A DNA stretch of 64,000 nucleotides, from NCBI GenBank assembly GCA_003252455.1, contig QKED01000046.1, positions 39,732-103,731 on the forward strand. Direction: 5' to 3'. The notes under the pieces were generated by a model. That model was not told where the DNA came from. It saw only the letters and a list, made by a program, of their open reading frames with translations, and searched no databases. Of this stretch, positions 31,101 through 46,100 are shown one piece after another. Positions within the stretch are counted from its first letter, which is position 1; each line of letters starts with the position of its first letter. Position numbers and translations under genes: made by a program. The stretch comes from Gammaproteobacteria bacterium (lineage in GTDB: Bacteria; Pseudomonadota; Gammaproteobacteria; Thiohalomonadales; Thiohalomonadaceae).

Positions 31101-34100
31101 GTGAACCAGCAAAGAGCAGCATCGCCGGGGCGGGGGATGCGGTGATCACCGTCTTCTCGACAACCACCAAGGCGAGCCTCGACTACGCGGCTCTTAGTGC
31201 GGTAGACCTCGGTGTCATCGCCGAGAACGACACCCGCGTCTACATCGGCGCCGGTGCCGTGGCCATCTCCCTCTCCACCGACGACTCCGAGGGCGGCGCC
31301 GGTTCGCTGGTGCTCACCCTGCTGCTCAACGACACCGACGCCGTGGTCAGCCGCTCGACCCTGGAGCTGGATGGCGACCTGACGGTGAAGGGCCACAACG
31401 ACGCCGACCTGGTCTCGGTGGCGGTGGCCGGGGCCGGGGCGAGTGGCAACTTCACCCTGGCCGGTTCCGTGGCGGTCAACGCCATCGCCAACGGCGTGCG
31501 CGCCGAGGTCGAGGCGGGCAGCGTGGTCCACGCGGCGGGCGATATCACCGTAGAGGCCAAGGAGGAGTCCGACGCCCTGGCCCTGGCCGGGGCACTGGGC
31601 ATCACCCTCGGCGCGAGCGGCTTCTCCGGCAGCGGCCAGTCGGGCTACGGCCTCTCCCTGGCGCTCAACGTGGTCGCGGGGGGCGACGCCACGCGCGCCT
31701 ACGTCAGCGACTCCGAGGTGGTGGCGGGTGGCGCCCTGGCGGTGAAGGCGCAGACCGATACCCAGCTCATCACCACCGCAGCGGGCTTCGCCGCCGTCAC
31801 CGGCACCTCGGTGAAGCAGCAGGCGACCGGCGCCAGCCTTAGCCTGAATATCATCACCGGGCGCACGGTGGCGGCGATCCGGCGCCAGAGCGGCGCGGGG
31901 GTCAGCGGCGTCGACGGCGTGCGCGTGCGCGCGGAGGATAGCAGCGAGATCGTCTCGGTCGCCGGTGCCGGTGGTCTGGCCCTCGGCACCAACGCCACCG
32001 GGCAGGGCTTCAGCCTCGGCGTCAACGTGGTCGCCAACCGCATCGACGCCTACATCGAAGACGCCGAGGTCGCCTCCAGCGGCGGCAGCATCCGCGTCGA
32101 GTCCGACTCGACAGTCGAGATCACCGCCATCGGCGTCGGTGCCGCGGTGGGCAGCAGCAGCGCCCGCTCCGGCTCCTTCACCATCGACATCATCGCCAAC
32201 GACACCGAGGCGTGGGTCACCGGTAGTAGCTCGCTCGCCGCCGCCGACAGCGTGCTGGTCGCGGCCAACGACAGCAATGCGGTGTTCGCCCTCGCAGGTA
32301 GCGTCTCCCTCGCCGCCGTCGGCGCGGGCGACCCGGTCTCCATCGGCGTGGCCAACTCCACCCTGGTGCAGTCCAACGACGTCATCGCCTACATCGACGA
32401 TGGCGTCACGGTGCAGGCGAACGGCGACGCCACGCTCAGCGTCGCCACCGGCGCTATCGACAGCGACGGCAACGTGCAGACGGAGAGCCTCGCCGGGGTC
32501 GCGGTCACCGCCACCTCCTTCGACCACTTCACCAACATCGCCGCCGCCGGGACCGCCTCGGGCGGCGTCGGCATCGCCGGTTCCGCCACCGTCACCGTGC
32601 AGCACGACTACACCGACGCGCACATCAATGCCAACGCGCAGATCAACCAGGCCAGCAGCGGCGAGAACAGCGCCCAGTCGGTGGCGGTGCGCGCCGGTGA
32701 CCGCCTCGACCTCATCGGCGTCGCCGGGGCCGTCGCCTTCGGCGCCAAGGGCGGCGGCGGGGCCGGTATCGACGTCGCCGCGCTCACCCGCCACACCCGC
32801 GCCTGGATCGATGCCGGGGCCGATGTGGCGGCGGAGAACGACGTCACCGTCGACGCCCTCTCCGAGGAGCGCATCGTCTCCATCGGCGCCTCCATCGCCG
32901 TCGGTGGCACCACTGGAATTGCGGGAGGCATCGGCGTCTCCGTGCTCGACCTGGAGAGCAAGGCGTGGATCGGCGCCGGGGCGACTGTGGTCGCGGGCGA
33001 CAGCGTGCGCGTGCAGGCCGAGGAGCTGACCCGTATCGACCTCGGCGCGGGCTCCCTCGGCTTCGGCTCCAACGCGGGTTACGGCGGCGCCCTCGGCGTG
33101 CCGATCATCAACAAGGCGGTGAAGGCGTGGATCGACGACGGTGCCTCGGTGGATGCCGCTGCGGGCGGCGACGGCCTGAGCGTACTCACCGGGCAGATCA
33201 GCAACGACTGGTCTGCCGATGTGGGTGGCGGCGGCGTGGACGAGTCCGACGGCGACCTCAAGGGCGTAGACCCCGAAAACAGCGACCTCGACCTGGAGCA
33301 CTTCATCTACCAGCGCGACGCCTCGCCGCTGAGCCGCAGCGGTTTCAAGGGCGTGGCGGTGGGCGCGGTGAATCGTGACGACCTGGAGGTCTACGCCGTC
33401 GGTGCCTCGGGCTCCAGCGGCGCGAGCGCGATCCAGCTCTCCGGCCTGTTCAACAAGCTCGCCGTCACCACCCAGGCGCACATCGGCGCCAATGCCCAGA
33501 TCAACCAGGGCGTGAGCGGCGGCAGCGAGCAGGAGGTGCTGGTCACCGCAGGCTCCGACGCCTTCCTGCGTGGTATCGCCGGTGCCGGGGCGGTCTCTGC
33601 CGCCCAGGGCGGCGCCGCCGGTTTCGCCCAGGCGACCATCGACCTGACTACTGAGGCCTGGATCGGCAGCGGTGCCGACGTCGCCGCCGCGCTCGACGTG
33701 GCGGTACGCGCCGAGGCGCACGAGGAGCTGGTGATGGCCACCCTCGCCGTGGCTGGTAGTGGTGAGGTCTCGGTCTCCGGGGCCATCGGTGGCATCGGCG
33801 TCTTCAGCGAAACGCAGGCGTGGATCGCCGACGCCGTGGTCGAGGCGGGGGGCAACCTGCTGGTCACCGCCGACGACACCACCGGCTTCGACCTGGTGAG
33901 CGGCGCCATCGGCATCGGTCTCGGTGCGGGCGGGCTCGGCGCGGGCTTCACCATCGTCAACATCGACAAGGACACCCAGGCCTTCATCGCCAGCGGCGCG
34001 CAGGTGCAGGCGGACGGCAACGGCAGCGCGCTGCAGGCGCTCAGCGGTGCGATGGACGACAGCGGCACCCTCGGTTACGCCAGCGAGGTGCGCGGCGTGG

Positions 34101-37100
34101 TGGTCGCCGCCTGGTCGGAGGAGAACCTCTACGCCCTCACCGTCTCCGGCGCCGGGGGCGCGGCGGCGGGCATCGCCGGTGCGGTGGCGATCAACCTGGT
34201 GGACGCCGACACCCAGGCCTATATCGAGGGCGGGGCGAGCGTCAACGCGGACAACAGCTCGGCCAACACCGGGCAGGATATCTGGGTCACCGCCGTGGAC
34301 TTGGTCGCCGCCACGACCAACGCCGGGGCCCTCTCCGGCGGCGGTGTCGGCGGCTTCTCCGGCGGCGTGGTGGTGGGCAGCGTGCAGAACGACACTATCG
34401 CCTACGTCGGTGGCACGCTCGCGGCCAAGGACGACATCCAGGTCGCGGCACTCTCCAACGAGACGGTCGATGTGGTGGCGGTGAGCGCCGCCGTCGGCGG
34501 CACTGTCGGCCTCTCCGGTGCGGTGGCGGTCTGGTCCAGCGGCGGCAACGCCAGCGGCAGCTACAGCGCCGACGGCAACAGCGACGACGCCCTCACCGAT
34601 GACGACGGCAACGACACCGAGACCAGCGTTTCCAACGACTCCGACGCCCTCGCCAGCAGCACCAACCTCGGCGGCCTCTCCGGCGGCAGCAGTGCGCGCG
34701 GCGACAACGCCTCGCGTGTCTCCACGCTATCTGCCGACGCAGAGGAAGATACCTTCTCCGGCACAGACCCGGTGGTGGTGAGCCGCAGCCTGCCGAGCGG
34801 TGTCAGCGCCTTCATCGCCGACGCTGCGGTGGTCACAGCCGGTGACGACATCCAGGTGGAGGCGGAGCGGCGCATCGACGCCGACCTCATCGTCGGTGGC
34901 ATCGCCGTCGGCTCCGTGGGCATCGGCGGTTCGGTGGGCATCCTCGACCTGGAGGCGGACGTCAACGCCTACATCGGCGACGGCGCCTCGCTCACCCTGG
35001 AGGGCGACCTGACGGTCACCGCCCACGCCCGCCACCTGGCCGAGGTGCAGGTCTACGCCGGTACCGGCGCCGCCACCGGCATCGCCGCGCAGTACGCCGA
35101 GGTCGACGACAGCAGCGACCAGCACGCCTGGATCGGCGTCGGTGCCACGGTGAGCGGGGCGGACAGCGTGACGGTGCAGGCGAGCCACGACCGCGAGCTG
35201 CACGCCCGCTCCGCCGGTGGCGCGGTTGGCGGCTCGGTGGTCGGCGTCTCCGCCGCGCGGGTCTACGCCGAGGGCAACGTGAAGGCCGAGGTGCAGGCCA
35301 ACGCCCAGCTCGGTGCGAGCGACGCCCTGCTCGGCGCGGTGACCATCACGGCCAAGGCCGAGGATTGGGCCAGCACCGAGGCCTACTCCGGGGTGGCGGG
35401 TGTCGCCGCCGGTTCCGGCATCGACATCGAGACCCACCTCAAGCCGAGCGTGAGCGCCACCACCGGCGCCGATTCCGCGATCTACGCCGACGGCGCCGTG
35501 GTGGTGGAGGCGGATGCCGCCGTGCGCGGCAGCGCCGACGCCTGGGGCATCACCCTCTCGCTCTACGCCAGCGGCGGCGCGGCCCTGGCCGACACCCTGG
35601 TCTCGCCCGACGTCAGCGCCGCCCTCGGCGCAGGCTCGATCCTCATGGCCGGATCGCTGCGCGTCAGCGCCAGCCAGGGCAAGCGCGACGAGGGCGAGGA
35701 GACCGCGCGCACCTACGGCTACGGCGTCGCCGCCTCGGCCATGGTCGGGGTGCAGGCGACCATCTTCACGGCAAAGGCCCACGGCTCGACCGCCGCGACC
35801 ATCGGCAGCAGCGCCGACATCGACGTGACCGGCGCGGTGACCCTGAGCGCCAGCAGTGAGGTGGACCTCTTCGCCGAGGCCAACGGCGGCAGCGGCGGTG
35901 GCATCGCCGGTATCGGCCTGAATCACGCCGAGCTGGACAACACCGTCACCACCGAGGCGCTCATCGCCGGTGGCGTCACCCTCGACGCGGCCAGCCTCAC
36001 CCTCGTAGCCAGTGGCGACGAGCGCCTGGAGGCCAACTCCGACACCGGCGCCGGGGCGCTCATCGGCACCTTCGGCGCGGGGGAGGGCGGGGCACCGGCA
36101 GAGGCGATTATCGGCTCCACCACCTCGACCCTGGCGCGACTCTCTGACGCCACCTCAGGCAGCAAGGGTCTGGTCAACGTCGGCACCCTCACCATCAGCG
36201 CGGTACAGGACCACCGCGTCTACGCCACGGTGGAGAACCGCGCCTTCTCCGGCGCGGTGAGCGCAGGCGCCCCGACCATCGACGCCAGCATCGACGGCAC
36301 GGTGGACGCACGCATCGGCGCCTGGCGTGTGGTGGAGGCGGACGCCATCAGCCTGAGCGCCGAGCAGAGCGCCAGCGACGGCGCCATCGACCTCTTCAGT
36401 GTCTCCGGCAGCCTGCTCGGCAGCGGCGGCTCCACCGACAGCCACCTCACCCTCAAGCACGCCACCAGCAGCGCTATCGGTGACAACGCCCAGGTGACCC
36501 AGACCGGCCTCGGTGATTTCGACCTCACCGCCACCAACAGCGCCAACCTGAGCAACAAGGCCAAGCTGAGCAACAACGCCGCCGTGGCGGTGAACGAACT
36601 CGACACCCAGATCCGCCTGGAGCGCTACGACGCCCTGGTCGACATCGGCAGCAGCGCCGACGTCGACGCCACGGGCGACATCCGCCTCGCCGCTTGGTCC
36701 CAGGCCGAGCTGCTGGTCAACGGCGCGGCGCATGTGGGCGGCGCCTTCGGTAACCCCACCTCGGACGCCGAGGGCTACGTCGAGAGTCAGAACGAGATCA
36801 CCATCGGCAGCGACGCCACGCTCGATGCCGTCGGCGACATCAAGCTCCTCGCGGGCAAGGCGGATACGCTGGAGGATGTGCTCAACATCCCCGCGACCAA
36901 CGCCTTCATGCTTACGACGTGGGGCGGCGCCTACTCGGCCACGGTCAACGCCACCTCCGACGCCAGCGCCACCAGCCAGGTGGACCAGTACAACCGTATC
37001 GACATCGCCAGCGGCGCCGCCCTCACCAGCCACGGCGACGTGCACCTGCTCACCGACGAGGGCATCCCGGTGCTCTACGCCAAGTCGATCGAGAAGGGCT

Positions 37101-40100
37101 ATACCACCAGCTACGGCGGCCACGAGCGCTCCAACGTCTACGACACGGTGAACATCGACGGCACCATCGAGGTGGGGCTCGACGCGGTGCAGCGGCTGGT
37201 GATCGCCGAGGACTACAGCATCACCGAGCAGAGCGACGGCATCACCCTGCAAGAGGTGAGCTGGAGCCAGATCGACACCGCCTTCGGCAGCTATCTCGAC
37301 AGCCTCATCGGCCTCAAGCAGGCCTACGCCGGGACCCCCGAAGCCGACGTCTACCGCGCCGAGATCGAGTACTGGATCGCGGTGATCAACAACCTCGGCG
37401 GTAGCGCCGCCTACAACAGCAGCACCGACGTGGTGAGCATCGAGGACAACCTGGAGCTGCCCTTCTACGTCGTCGACCCGGCCACTGCCCGCTCCGGCGA
37501 TATCCTGGTGGAGGCGGACGCCCTCACCGGCAGCGGTGGCATCACCGCGCCGGGCGACGTGCTCATCGAGATCCTCAACTACAGCGACGTGAGTCTGGAT
37601 ATCTCCGGCCTGACCATCCCCGAGCAGTTCGGCGGACGGCTCTGGTACAACAACGTCTCGGTGAGCGACAACACCACCATCAACAGCTACAACAGCGCCG
37701 ACGCCACGGCTGAGACGGCGGCCTTCAGCCTCACCGTCTCCGCCACCACGCCGGACCCGCAGATCAAGGTGCAGAACATCGTCTCGGCGAGCCACACGCG
37801 CAGCGCGCACATCGTCGTCTCCGGCGACCTGGCCAACATCGAGGGCGAGGTGCTGCTCGACAGCGGCAACGGCAGCCTGCTGATCAACGGCGACATCACC
37901 GCCGGTGTACTCGGCGTCACCAGCGGTGGCGACTTCATGCTCACCGGTTCGCAGTGGACCCACCTGGGCGGCGACCCGATCGAACTCTACGAGTCCATCG
38001 CCGAGGCCAACGAGGCCGCCGAGTCGCTGGTCGCCGACACCACCTCGGCCATCGTCGAGGACGCCAACCCGGACATCGTCGCCGGCAACATCTTCATCAG
38101 CGCCCAGTACCTCAACATCAACGGCTACATCCAGAGCGGCATCCCCGAATACAGCGTCACCATCGCCGCCGACCTGAGCCTGCCCATCGCCGCCGCCGAG
38201 GCGCAGTACACCGCCAGCGGCTACAGCGAAGACCGCCGCTACGCCGTGCTCGACGCCGCCTATGTGGATGGCGACGCGGTGGTGCGCTACGACGCCCTCG
38301 AAGATCGCCTGGAGCTGGTCAGCGACATCGTGGTCAAGGGCGGCTACATCCAGCTCATCGGCCAGATCGCCAGCACCGGCGGCGGCGAGGTGGCGGTGCT
38401 CGACGGCTACGGCACCATCGACGTGGTGAATGAGAGCGACTACGCCCTGGTCATCACCGGCACCCTCGACGTGGGGCGTGGCAGCGACGACGCCGAGGGG
38501 ATCGAGGGCCGGGTGTCGATCATCGACCAGTACACCAACGAGTGGCTGGAGACCGTCACCCTCACCTCCACTATCAGCCGCGACGGCGGCGTGGTGAGCG
38601 GCGACACTGCGCGGGTGACGGTGACCGACGCCGCCAGCAGCGCCACCTACACCCCGCGCGCCCAGCGCTACGTCTGGACCAGCGGCAACGCCTTCACCAG
38701 CGAGCAGGAGTGGAAGCTCAACAACCAGAACCAGGAGCGCGATGCCGACTACGTGGTGGCCAACGGCACCCTGGTCTACGACGACACCGACACCGTCAAC
38801 CCGACGCCGATCCTCAGCGGCTACTACCTGAGCGACGGCAGCAGCAGCGACATCTACAGTTTCGCCTACTACGACTACACCGTCTCCGGCTCGCTCACCC
38901 TCTACGAGTACGTCACCATCACCGGCGACAAGATCGGCCCGTGGAAGATCAACGAGACCACCAAGTACGACTACACCCTGGTGGACGTGCGCGGCGCCAA
39001 GCAGGTCTACAGCCACAGCGTGAAGGCGGACCAGCCCATCGACATCAGCTTCATCGGCGATGCCGAGGGGGCGATCAACATCCGCTCCAAGGGCGACATC
39101 CTGGTGGGCGACACCCTCGCCGCGCGCGGCGGCGAGATCGCCCTGCAGGCGGGCTACTACGACAACGGCGGCACCCTCACGGCGGCCAGCTCCGGCACCA
39201 TCCGCACCACCGGCGACGGCGAGCTGGTGGCCGCCAGCCTCACGCTACAGGCGGTGAGCGGCATCGGTGACGGCGACGAGGCCCTCACCCTGAGCATGAC
39301 CGGGGTCAACGCAGGCGTGCTCGACGCCACCACCCTCACCGGCGACATCGCCATCAGCGCCGAGAGCGCGCTCCACGTGCGCCAGGTACAGACCGGCGAT
39401 GGCGATATCGAGCTGGACCTCAGCGGCGGCGGCCTCAGCGCCACCACCCTGGGCAGCGGCGCCCACCTGATGGGCAATAGCCTCACCATCGCCAGCGACG
39501 GCGGCATCGGCGACGCCAGCCAGGCGCTGCGCATCGACTCCGGCTCCGCCAGCGGCGACAAGGTGACCCTCAGCGCCCTCGGCGACATCGTCGTCACCGA
39601 GGTGGCCGGTGACCTCAACCTGGTGCAGGCCGCCTCCAGCGGCGGCGACGTCACCCTCACGGTGACCAGTGGCAGCCTGCTCGACGCCTACAACGGCGAC
39701 GAGAGCGCGGTGCTCGACCTCGACGCGCGCGACGCCCTGCTCGACCTGTGGGACGAGCTGGGCCTCACCGGCGACGCGGCCCTCGCCCGTCAGGCCGAGG
39801 CGCTCGCCGACGCGGTGGCCAACTACGCCGCCCAGTACCTCTACTACTGGAACCTGCGCGGCCTCGATGCCGCCTTCGACCCCGGCTACAGCTTCAGCTA
39901 CGACGCCGAGCTGCGCGACTACTACCTCAACACCCTCGGCCTAGATGAGGCGAAGGTGGCGGCCCAGGAGCAGGCGGTGACCGCGCGCTTCTTTGAGCTG
40001 CACGCCTGGTTCGGCGAGGGCGGCAGCTATGTCAGCCTCAACGACGCCACGCTCGATGCGAGCAGCTACCACGCCGACTTCAGCTACCAGCTCACCGCCG

Positions 40101-43100
40101 CCGAGGCGTCTGCCATCACCGACGGCCTACTCTGGTCCAGCGACCAGCTGCTGTGGGGCCTGCCCACCTCGGCGGTGCTGCGCAGCGCCGACACCGAGAC
40201 CCAGGTGGAGGTGCCCAACATCGTCGGCCACGCGATCACCGTCACTGTCTCCGGCGGCTTCGGCGAGGACACCGGCGGCAGCGAGCTGGTGGAGGTGCCG
40301 GACGGCGACGTCAGCGCCATCGACGACGAGTCGGTCAAGGTGGCCCTGCTCACCGCCGAGGGCGACGACCTCACCTTCTACTGGAAGGAGGGCAACAGCC
40401 TCACCGCGTGGGTCGACACGGACGGCGACGGCATCGTCGACGCCGACGAGTTCAACGCCATCCTCATCCAGTACCGCGAGGATGTGGACGTGGAGGCGAG
40501 CGGCGCCATCACCATCACTGCCGGGGAGCGCATCTTCCTCGGCGCGGAGAGCGACCTCAACCTCGCCACCGTCGCCACCAGCGGCAGCGACGCCAACGGC
40601 GACATCCGCATCAAGGGCGGGGCGAACATCCTCCGCGCGGTGGTCGACGCGAGCACCACCCTCAGCGGCCACGACCTGATCCTGGAGGGCTCCGGTGCCA
40701 TCGGCGTGGGCGCCGAGGTCAACCCGCTGCGCCTCGACCTCGACGGCGCGCTGACCCTGCGCTCTGGCGGCGACACCCACCTGCGCGACGTCAGCGGCAC
40801 GCTCAATCTGAGCACGATCTACGCCGACGCCGGGGTCTACCTCTACAGCGACGGCGCGGTGCTGGATGTGAACGACAGCGGCGGCTACGCCCTGACCAAC
40901 ATCGTCGCCGACGCCCTGTGGGTCGCGACCGAGACCTTCGGCACCGCCGATAACCCCATCGAGGTGGAGCTGAGCGGCTCTGGCTTAGGCAGCGGTCTTG
41001 GCGGTAGCGTGGGCACCGCGCTCTATCTCACCACGCCCCTCGACCTGACCATCGACGACCTCACCAGCAGCGGGGCGACGCTGGTGGTCGAGGGCGACCT
41101 CGGCATCCAGCTCGGCCTAGTGCGCAGCGTCGGTGGCAACATCAGCCTCACCGCAGACAGCGGCGCGATCCTCGACGCCAACGGTGACGCCCTCAATCTG
41201 CTGGCGGCGAGCCTCTCACTCACCGCCCCTCATGGCACCATCGGCCTCCCTGAGGATCGCCTGGAGATCGCCGAGGGGAGCGCCTACCTCACCAGCAGTG
41301 GCTACGGCAGTTGGGTCGAGGCGATCCCCCTGCCCACCGGCTACTTCATCGACGGTGGCGACGGCCTCTACCAGGACGCCCACGCGGTGACCATCGCCGA
41401 CTTCGACGGCGATGGCCGCAACGACGTGCTGGTCGGCTACATCTACAGCTGGGCGAGCTATAGCGCGCTGCTGCTGAACAACGGCGACGGCAGCTTCACC
41501 ACCAGCCTCTACGACATCCCCAATGCCCAGGTCGCCGACCTCGACAACGACGGCGACCTCGACCTCTTCTCCCCCGCCGACGGCTACCTCTGGTTCAACC
41601 AGGGTGGTACCCAGGGCGGCGTGCAGGGTGAGTTCCAGCGTGCCGACGACCCGCTCGCCAGCGACCCCGACAGCTACATGCCCGACGGCGCCATCGCCGA
41701 CATCAACGGCGACGGTGCCCCCGACCTCATCGCCGTGGACGACTTCTCCAATCTCATCTACGTCTGGTTCAACAACGGCAGCGGCAGCTTCCCGACCATG
41801 TCCACGCGCGCCATCGGCCTGGAGAACCCCGAGCAGGTCGAGGTGGTGCGGCTCAACGACGACGACGCCCTCGACCTGGTGGTGCGCGACTACTGGGGCG
41901 CGATGTGGGGGCTGCTCGGCGACGGCCAGGGCGGCTTCACCACCTATGCCCTCGGCGCCCCGAGCCAGGTCAAGGGCGTGCACTTCGCCGACATCGACGG
42001 CGACGGCGACCAGGACGCCCTCTACGCCCTCAACGGCGACAACCAGCTCTGGCTCAACGACGGCGACGGGAACTTCGGCGACAGCGGCGAGCGCTTCGAC
42101 AGCCACAACAGCACCGCCATCGCCACTGGCGACCTGGACATGGACGGCGACCTCGACCTCTTCGTGGTCAACACCGGCCTGGCCTACAACCTGCCGGAGG
42201 TGAACAGCGTCTGGTTCAACGATGGCAGCGGCCACTTCAGCGACAGCGGCCAGAGCCTCGGCGACAACAACGGGCAGAGTCAGGCGCTGGCCATCGGCGA
42301 CCTGGACGGCGACGGCGACCTCGACGCCTACGTCGGCAACGCCTTCTTCGCCGGTGGCGGCTCGCGCTACGACGAGATCTGGCTCAACAACGCCCCGCCG
42401 CGCTTCGTCGCAGGCCAGGCCTTCAGCGTCTACGAGAACCGCTATGACGGCACCGTCATCGGTCAGCTCACGGTGAGCGACCGCGACGGCCTCGACAGCC
42501 ACAGCTACAGCCTCGACGGTGGCGACGGCGCCGCCCTCTTCAGCCTCGACGCCGACGGCACCCTGCGCGTGGCGGATAGCGCCGCCCTCGACTACGAGGC
42601 GCTGCTCGACGCGGGCGCGGTCGACTTCACCCTCAACGTGACGGTCACCGACCTCGCCGGTCTCAGCACCAGCGGCACGGTGAGTGTCAGCGTGCTCGAC
42701 ATCAGCCTGCCGCCGGTGCTCGACGACCTGCCCACCTTCACCCTGGCGGAGAACAGCGCTAGCGGCACCTTCGTCGGGCAGGTGAGCGCCAGCGACCCCG
42801 AGGCGGCCTACGACGACGCCGTGGTCGGCTTCGCCATCGTCGGCGGCACCGGCGCTGGCCTCTTCGCCATCGATAACGCCGGTAACATCACCACCGCCTC
42901 CAGCGACTTCGACTACGAGGGGCAGAACAGCTACACGCTGAAGATCCAGATGAGCGACCGCGACGGCAACAGCTCCGACCCGGAGGCCACCGCCTCGATC
43001 ATCGTCGAGCTCGCCGACGTCAACGAGCAACCCGCCTCCGGTTATCTCGACTTTGTCGTCTACGAAAATCGTCAGGCCGGGGACTACATCGGCAGCTTCA

Positions 43101-46100
43101 CCATCGACGATGTGGACGCGAACGAGCAGTTCACCTGGAGCTGGGTCAACAGCGGTTCGGAGAACGTCGCCAGCCTCGAAGTGGACGCCGCCGACCCCTA
43201 CACCTACCACCTCTACGTCGGCCCGAGCGCCGGTATCGCCTACAGCGAGGGGACCGGCGGCTCCTCGTTCCAAGTCATCGCCAACTTCACCGACAGCGGC
43301 GGCCTCACCAACTGGTACGCGCTCAACATCGAGGTGCTCGACTACAGCAACGCGCCGGTGCTGGACGATGTGACCCTGCTGGCCCAGGAGCACGGCAGCA
43401 CGCTGGAGCTGCTTACCACCCTGAGTGCGACGGACGCCGACAGCGTCCACGGCGACAGCGTCACCCTCGCGGCTACCGCGCTCACCGCCTACGCCCCCGG
43501 TGGCGGCAGCAGCGTGCTGAGCCTCGGCGGTGCCGACGACCCCTTCGTCTTCGATGCCGCCACCGGCGCGCTGAGTGTCGACACCAGCCAGCTCGACGCG
43601 GCCACGGTCGACTACTACGCACTGACGGTGGTGGCAACCGACAGCGAGGGGCTGAGCGACAGCGCCACCATCACCCTCAACGTGGTGAATACCAACGAGG
43701 CGCCGACCCTGGACGACGTCAGCTGGACGGTGAGCGAGGATCGCGACCTTGGTGCGCTGCTCGGTACCCTGCTCGGCAGCGACCCGGACGCGGGCGACAG
43801 CCTCAGCTACGCCATCACCGAGCAGCTGATCACCCTCGACTACCCGATCCTGCAGGCGGGCACCGTCACCCTCCCGGCGGTCTATTCGGGCAACGCCGAC
43901 TACGTCACCGTGACCTTCAGCGAGGCCTTCGCCGAGACCCCGGTGGTGCTCCTCACCCCGACCAACGGCAACCCCGAGCCGACCCTGTTCAACCTGCGCC
44001 ACGTCAGCCCGACCCAGTTCGAGGTGGTACAGGCGGAGCCGCGTGGCACCGCGAGTGCGGGCCTCATCGCACCGATGACCTTCACCTACCTCGCCATCGC
44101 CCCCGGCGTGCACACCATTGGCGGCCTCACCTTCGAGGCGGGGACGCTGCGCACCGACAACCACGTAGAGAGCGCGGCGGTCTTCCCCTCGGTCTACGGC
44201 ACGGGCGGCGGTTACGAGCGCATCGACTTCTCTGCCGACTTCAGCAACCCGCTGCTGCTCACCCACCTACAGAGCTACGACAACCAGAGCAGCGGCACCA
44301 CCTCTCTGGTGCCCGCCCTCAGCGTTGCGGTGGGCGCCCTCGACGCCGCAGGCGCCGAGCTGGCCATCGAGCACAACGAGGTGGATTGGGCCGACACCGA
44401 CATCCACGTCAGCGAGAGCATCGGCTGGCTCGCCATCGAGAGCGGCAGCGGTAGCTTCACCGCCGCCGACGGCAGCACCATCGACTTCGTCGGCCTGCGC
44501 ACCGGCAGCAGCGTCACCGGCTGGGACCAGAGCGACGGTGAGGGGGTCGATACCCCGTTCGGCGTCAGCTTCGCCACCACCCCGGCGGTGGTCGCCAGCC
44601 TCAACAGCCGCAGCGACAGCGACGGCGGTTGGCTGCGCCTCGGCGCGGTGGACACAGACTCCGCCTTCCTGGTGGTGGACGAGGACGACTACCACGACGC
44701 CGAACGCAGCCACTCCGCCGAGCAGGCGAGCCTCTTCGCCTTTAGCGGCGACTTCCTGCTGCGCGGTGCCAGTGAGAGTGTCAGCGACGCCTTCGCCATC
44801 GACGCCAGCACGGGTGCCATCACCCTCGCCCGCGCGGGGCTGCTCGACTACGAAAACCCCGAGACGCAAACCATCACCCTCAGCGTACAGGTCACCGACA
44901 AGGGCGGCCTCAGCGACAGCGCCACGCTCACCATCAATCTGAGCGACCTCGACCAGGTGGCGCGCTTCCAGGCCGACGGTACCGGCGCCTCCTACCTCTA
45001 TCTCGACGAGAACGCCGCCGTCGGCACCGAGCTGTCGCTGCGCAACTACGGCACCTTCATGGCCCCGGATTGGGATGCCGAGAACAGCGTGGTGCACTCG
45101 ATCCGCTTCGTCACCAGCGGCGGTAACGCCGAGCTCTTCGCCGAGAGCTTCAGCTACGACGCCGCCACCCAGACCCTCACGGTGGTCGACAACAGCGGCC
45201 TCGACTTCGAGAGCGTGCCCTACGCCGACCTGCTCGACCCGGACGGCGCCCACTTCGTCGTGCAGGCCTTCGTGCGCGACGCCGAGCAGAACGAGAGCGC
45301 CTACACCTTCTACATCGCGCTCCAGGACCTGGACGAGACGCCGGTGCTGATCGACGGCCAGACCTTCAGCCTCTACGAGGGTGCCGCCGTCGGCGACGTG
45401 GTCGGCAGTGTCGCCTACCGCTACAAGGACGCCGGTGACACCTTCGCCATCGTCGGTGGCAACAGCGCCGGGCACTTCGCCATCGACGCCACCACCGGCC
45501 TCATCCGCGTCGCCAGCGACCGCCTGCTCGACTACGAGAGCGCGCAGAGCCACACCCTGCGCGTGCGCCTCACCAGCGGCGCCGAGTACGACGAGGTGGC
45601 CCTCGACATCGACCTGCTCAACGTCGCCGAGCCCGAGGTGCAGGTGACCAAGGAGGATGGCGTCAGCGTGGTGCGCGAGGGAGACGCGATCAGCTACACC
45701 ATCACCGTGAGCAACAGCGGCGACACGGACCTCAGCGGCCTTCGTGTCGACGACCTCTTCACCGGCATCAACGACCTGGCACTGACCGGCCTCACCCTCA
45801 GCGACGGCTCCGGGCTGGCCCTCGGCAGCGTCGACGGCGTGCTGCGCTTCACCAGCGACGACGAGGGGGCCTTCAGCGCCAGCGACGAGCTGGCGGTGGA
45901 CCTCGACTGGCTGGAGACCGGCGAGGACCTCTCGCAGTGGCTCGGCGGCACCGCCACCCTGGTGTTCGACATCAACACCACCCAGGCGCTCAGCGCCAAT
46001 TACGACGGGAATCTTCTCGACTACCTCGGCCTCGCCCCGGCCATCACCGGCGCCAACGCCTACGGCGGCGACTACTACAGCGACCTACAGTACGCCGACA

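Noticed and set aside
30068..33721. Very long open frames on the minus strand inside the giant gene (up to about 1,200 codons)
   Set aside because: They mirror the Asp/Ala/Gly-rich coding strand. The translations are low-complexity, rich in Gly, Asp, His and Arg, and have no domains or start signals. They are a by-product of biased codon use.
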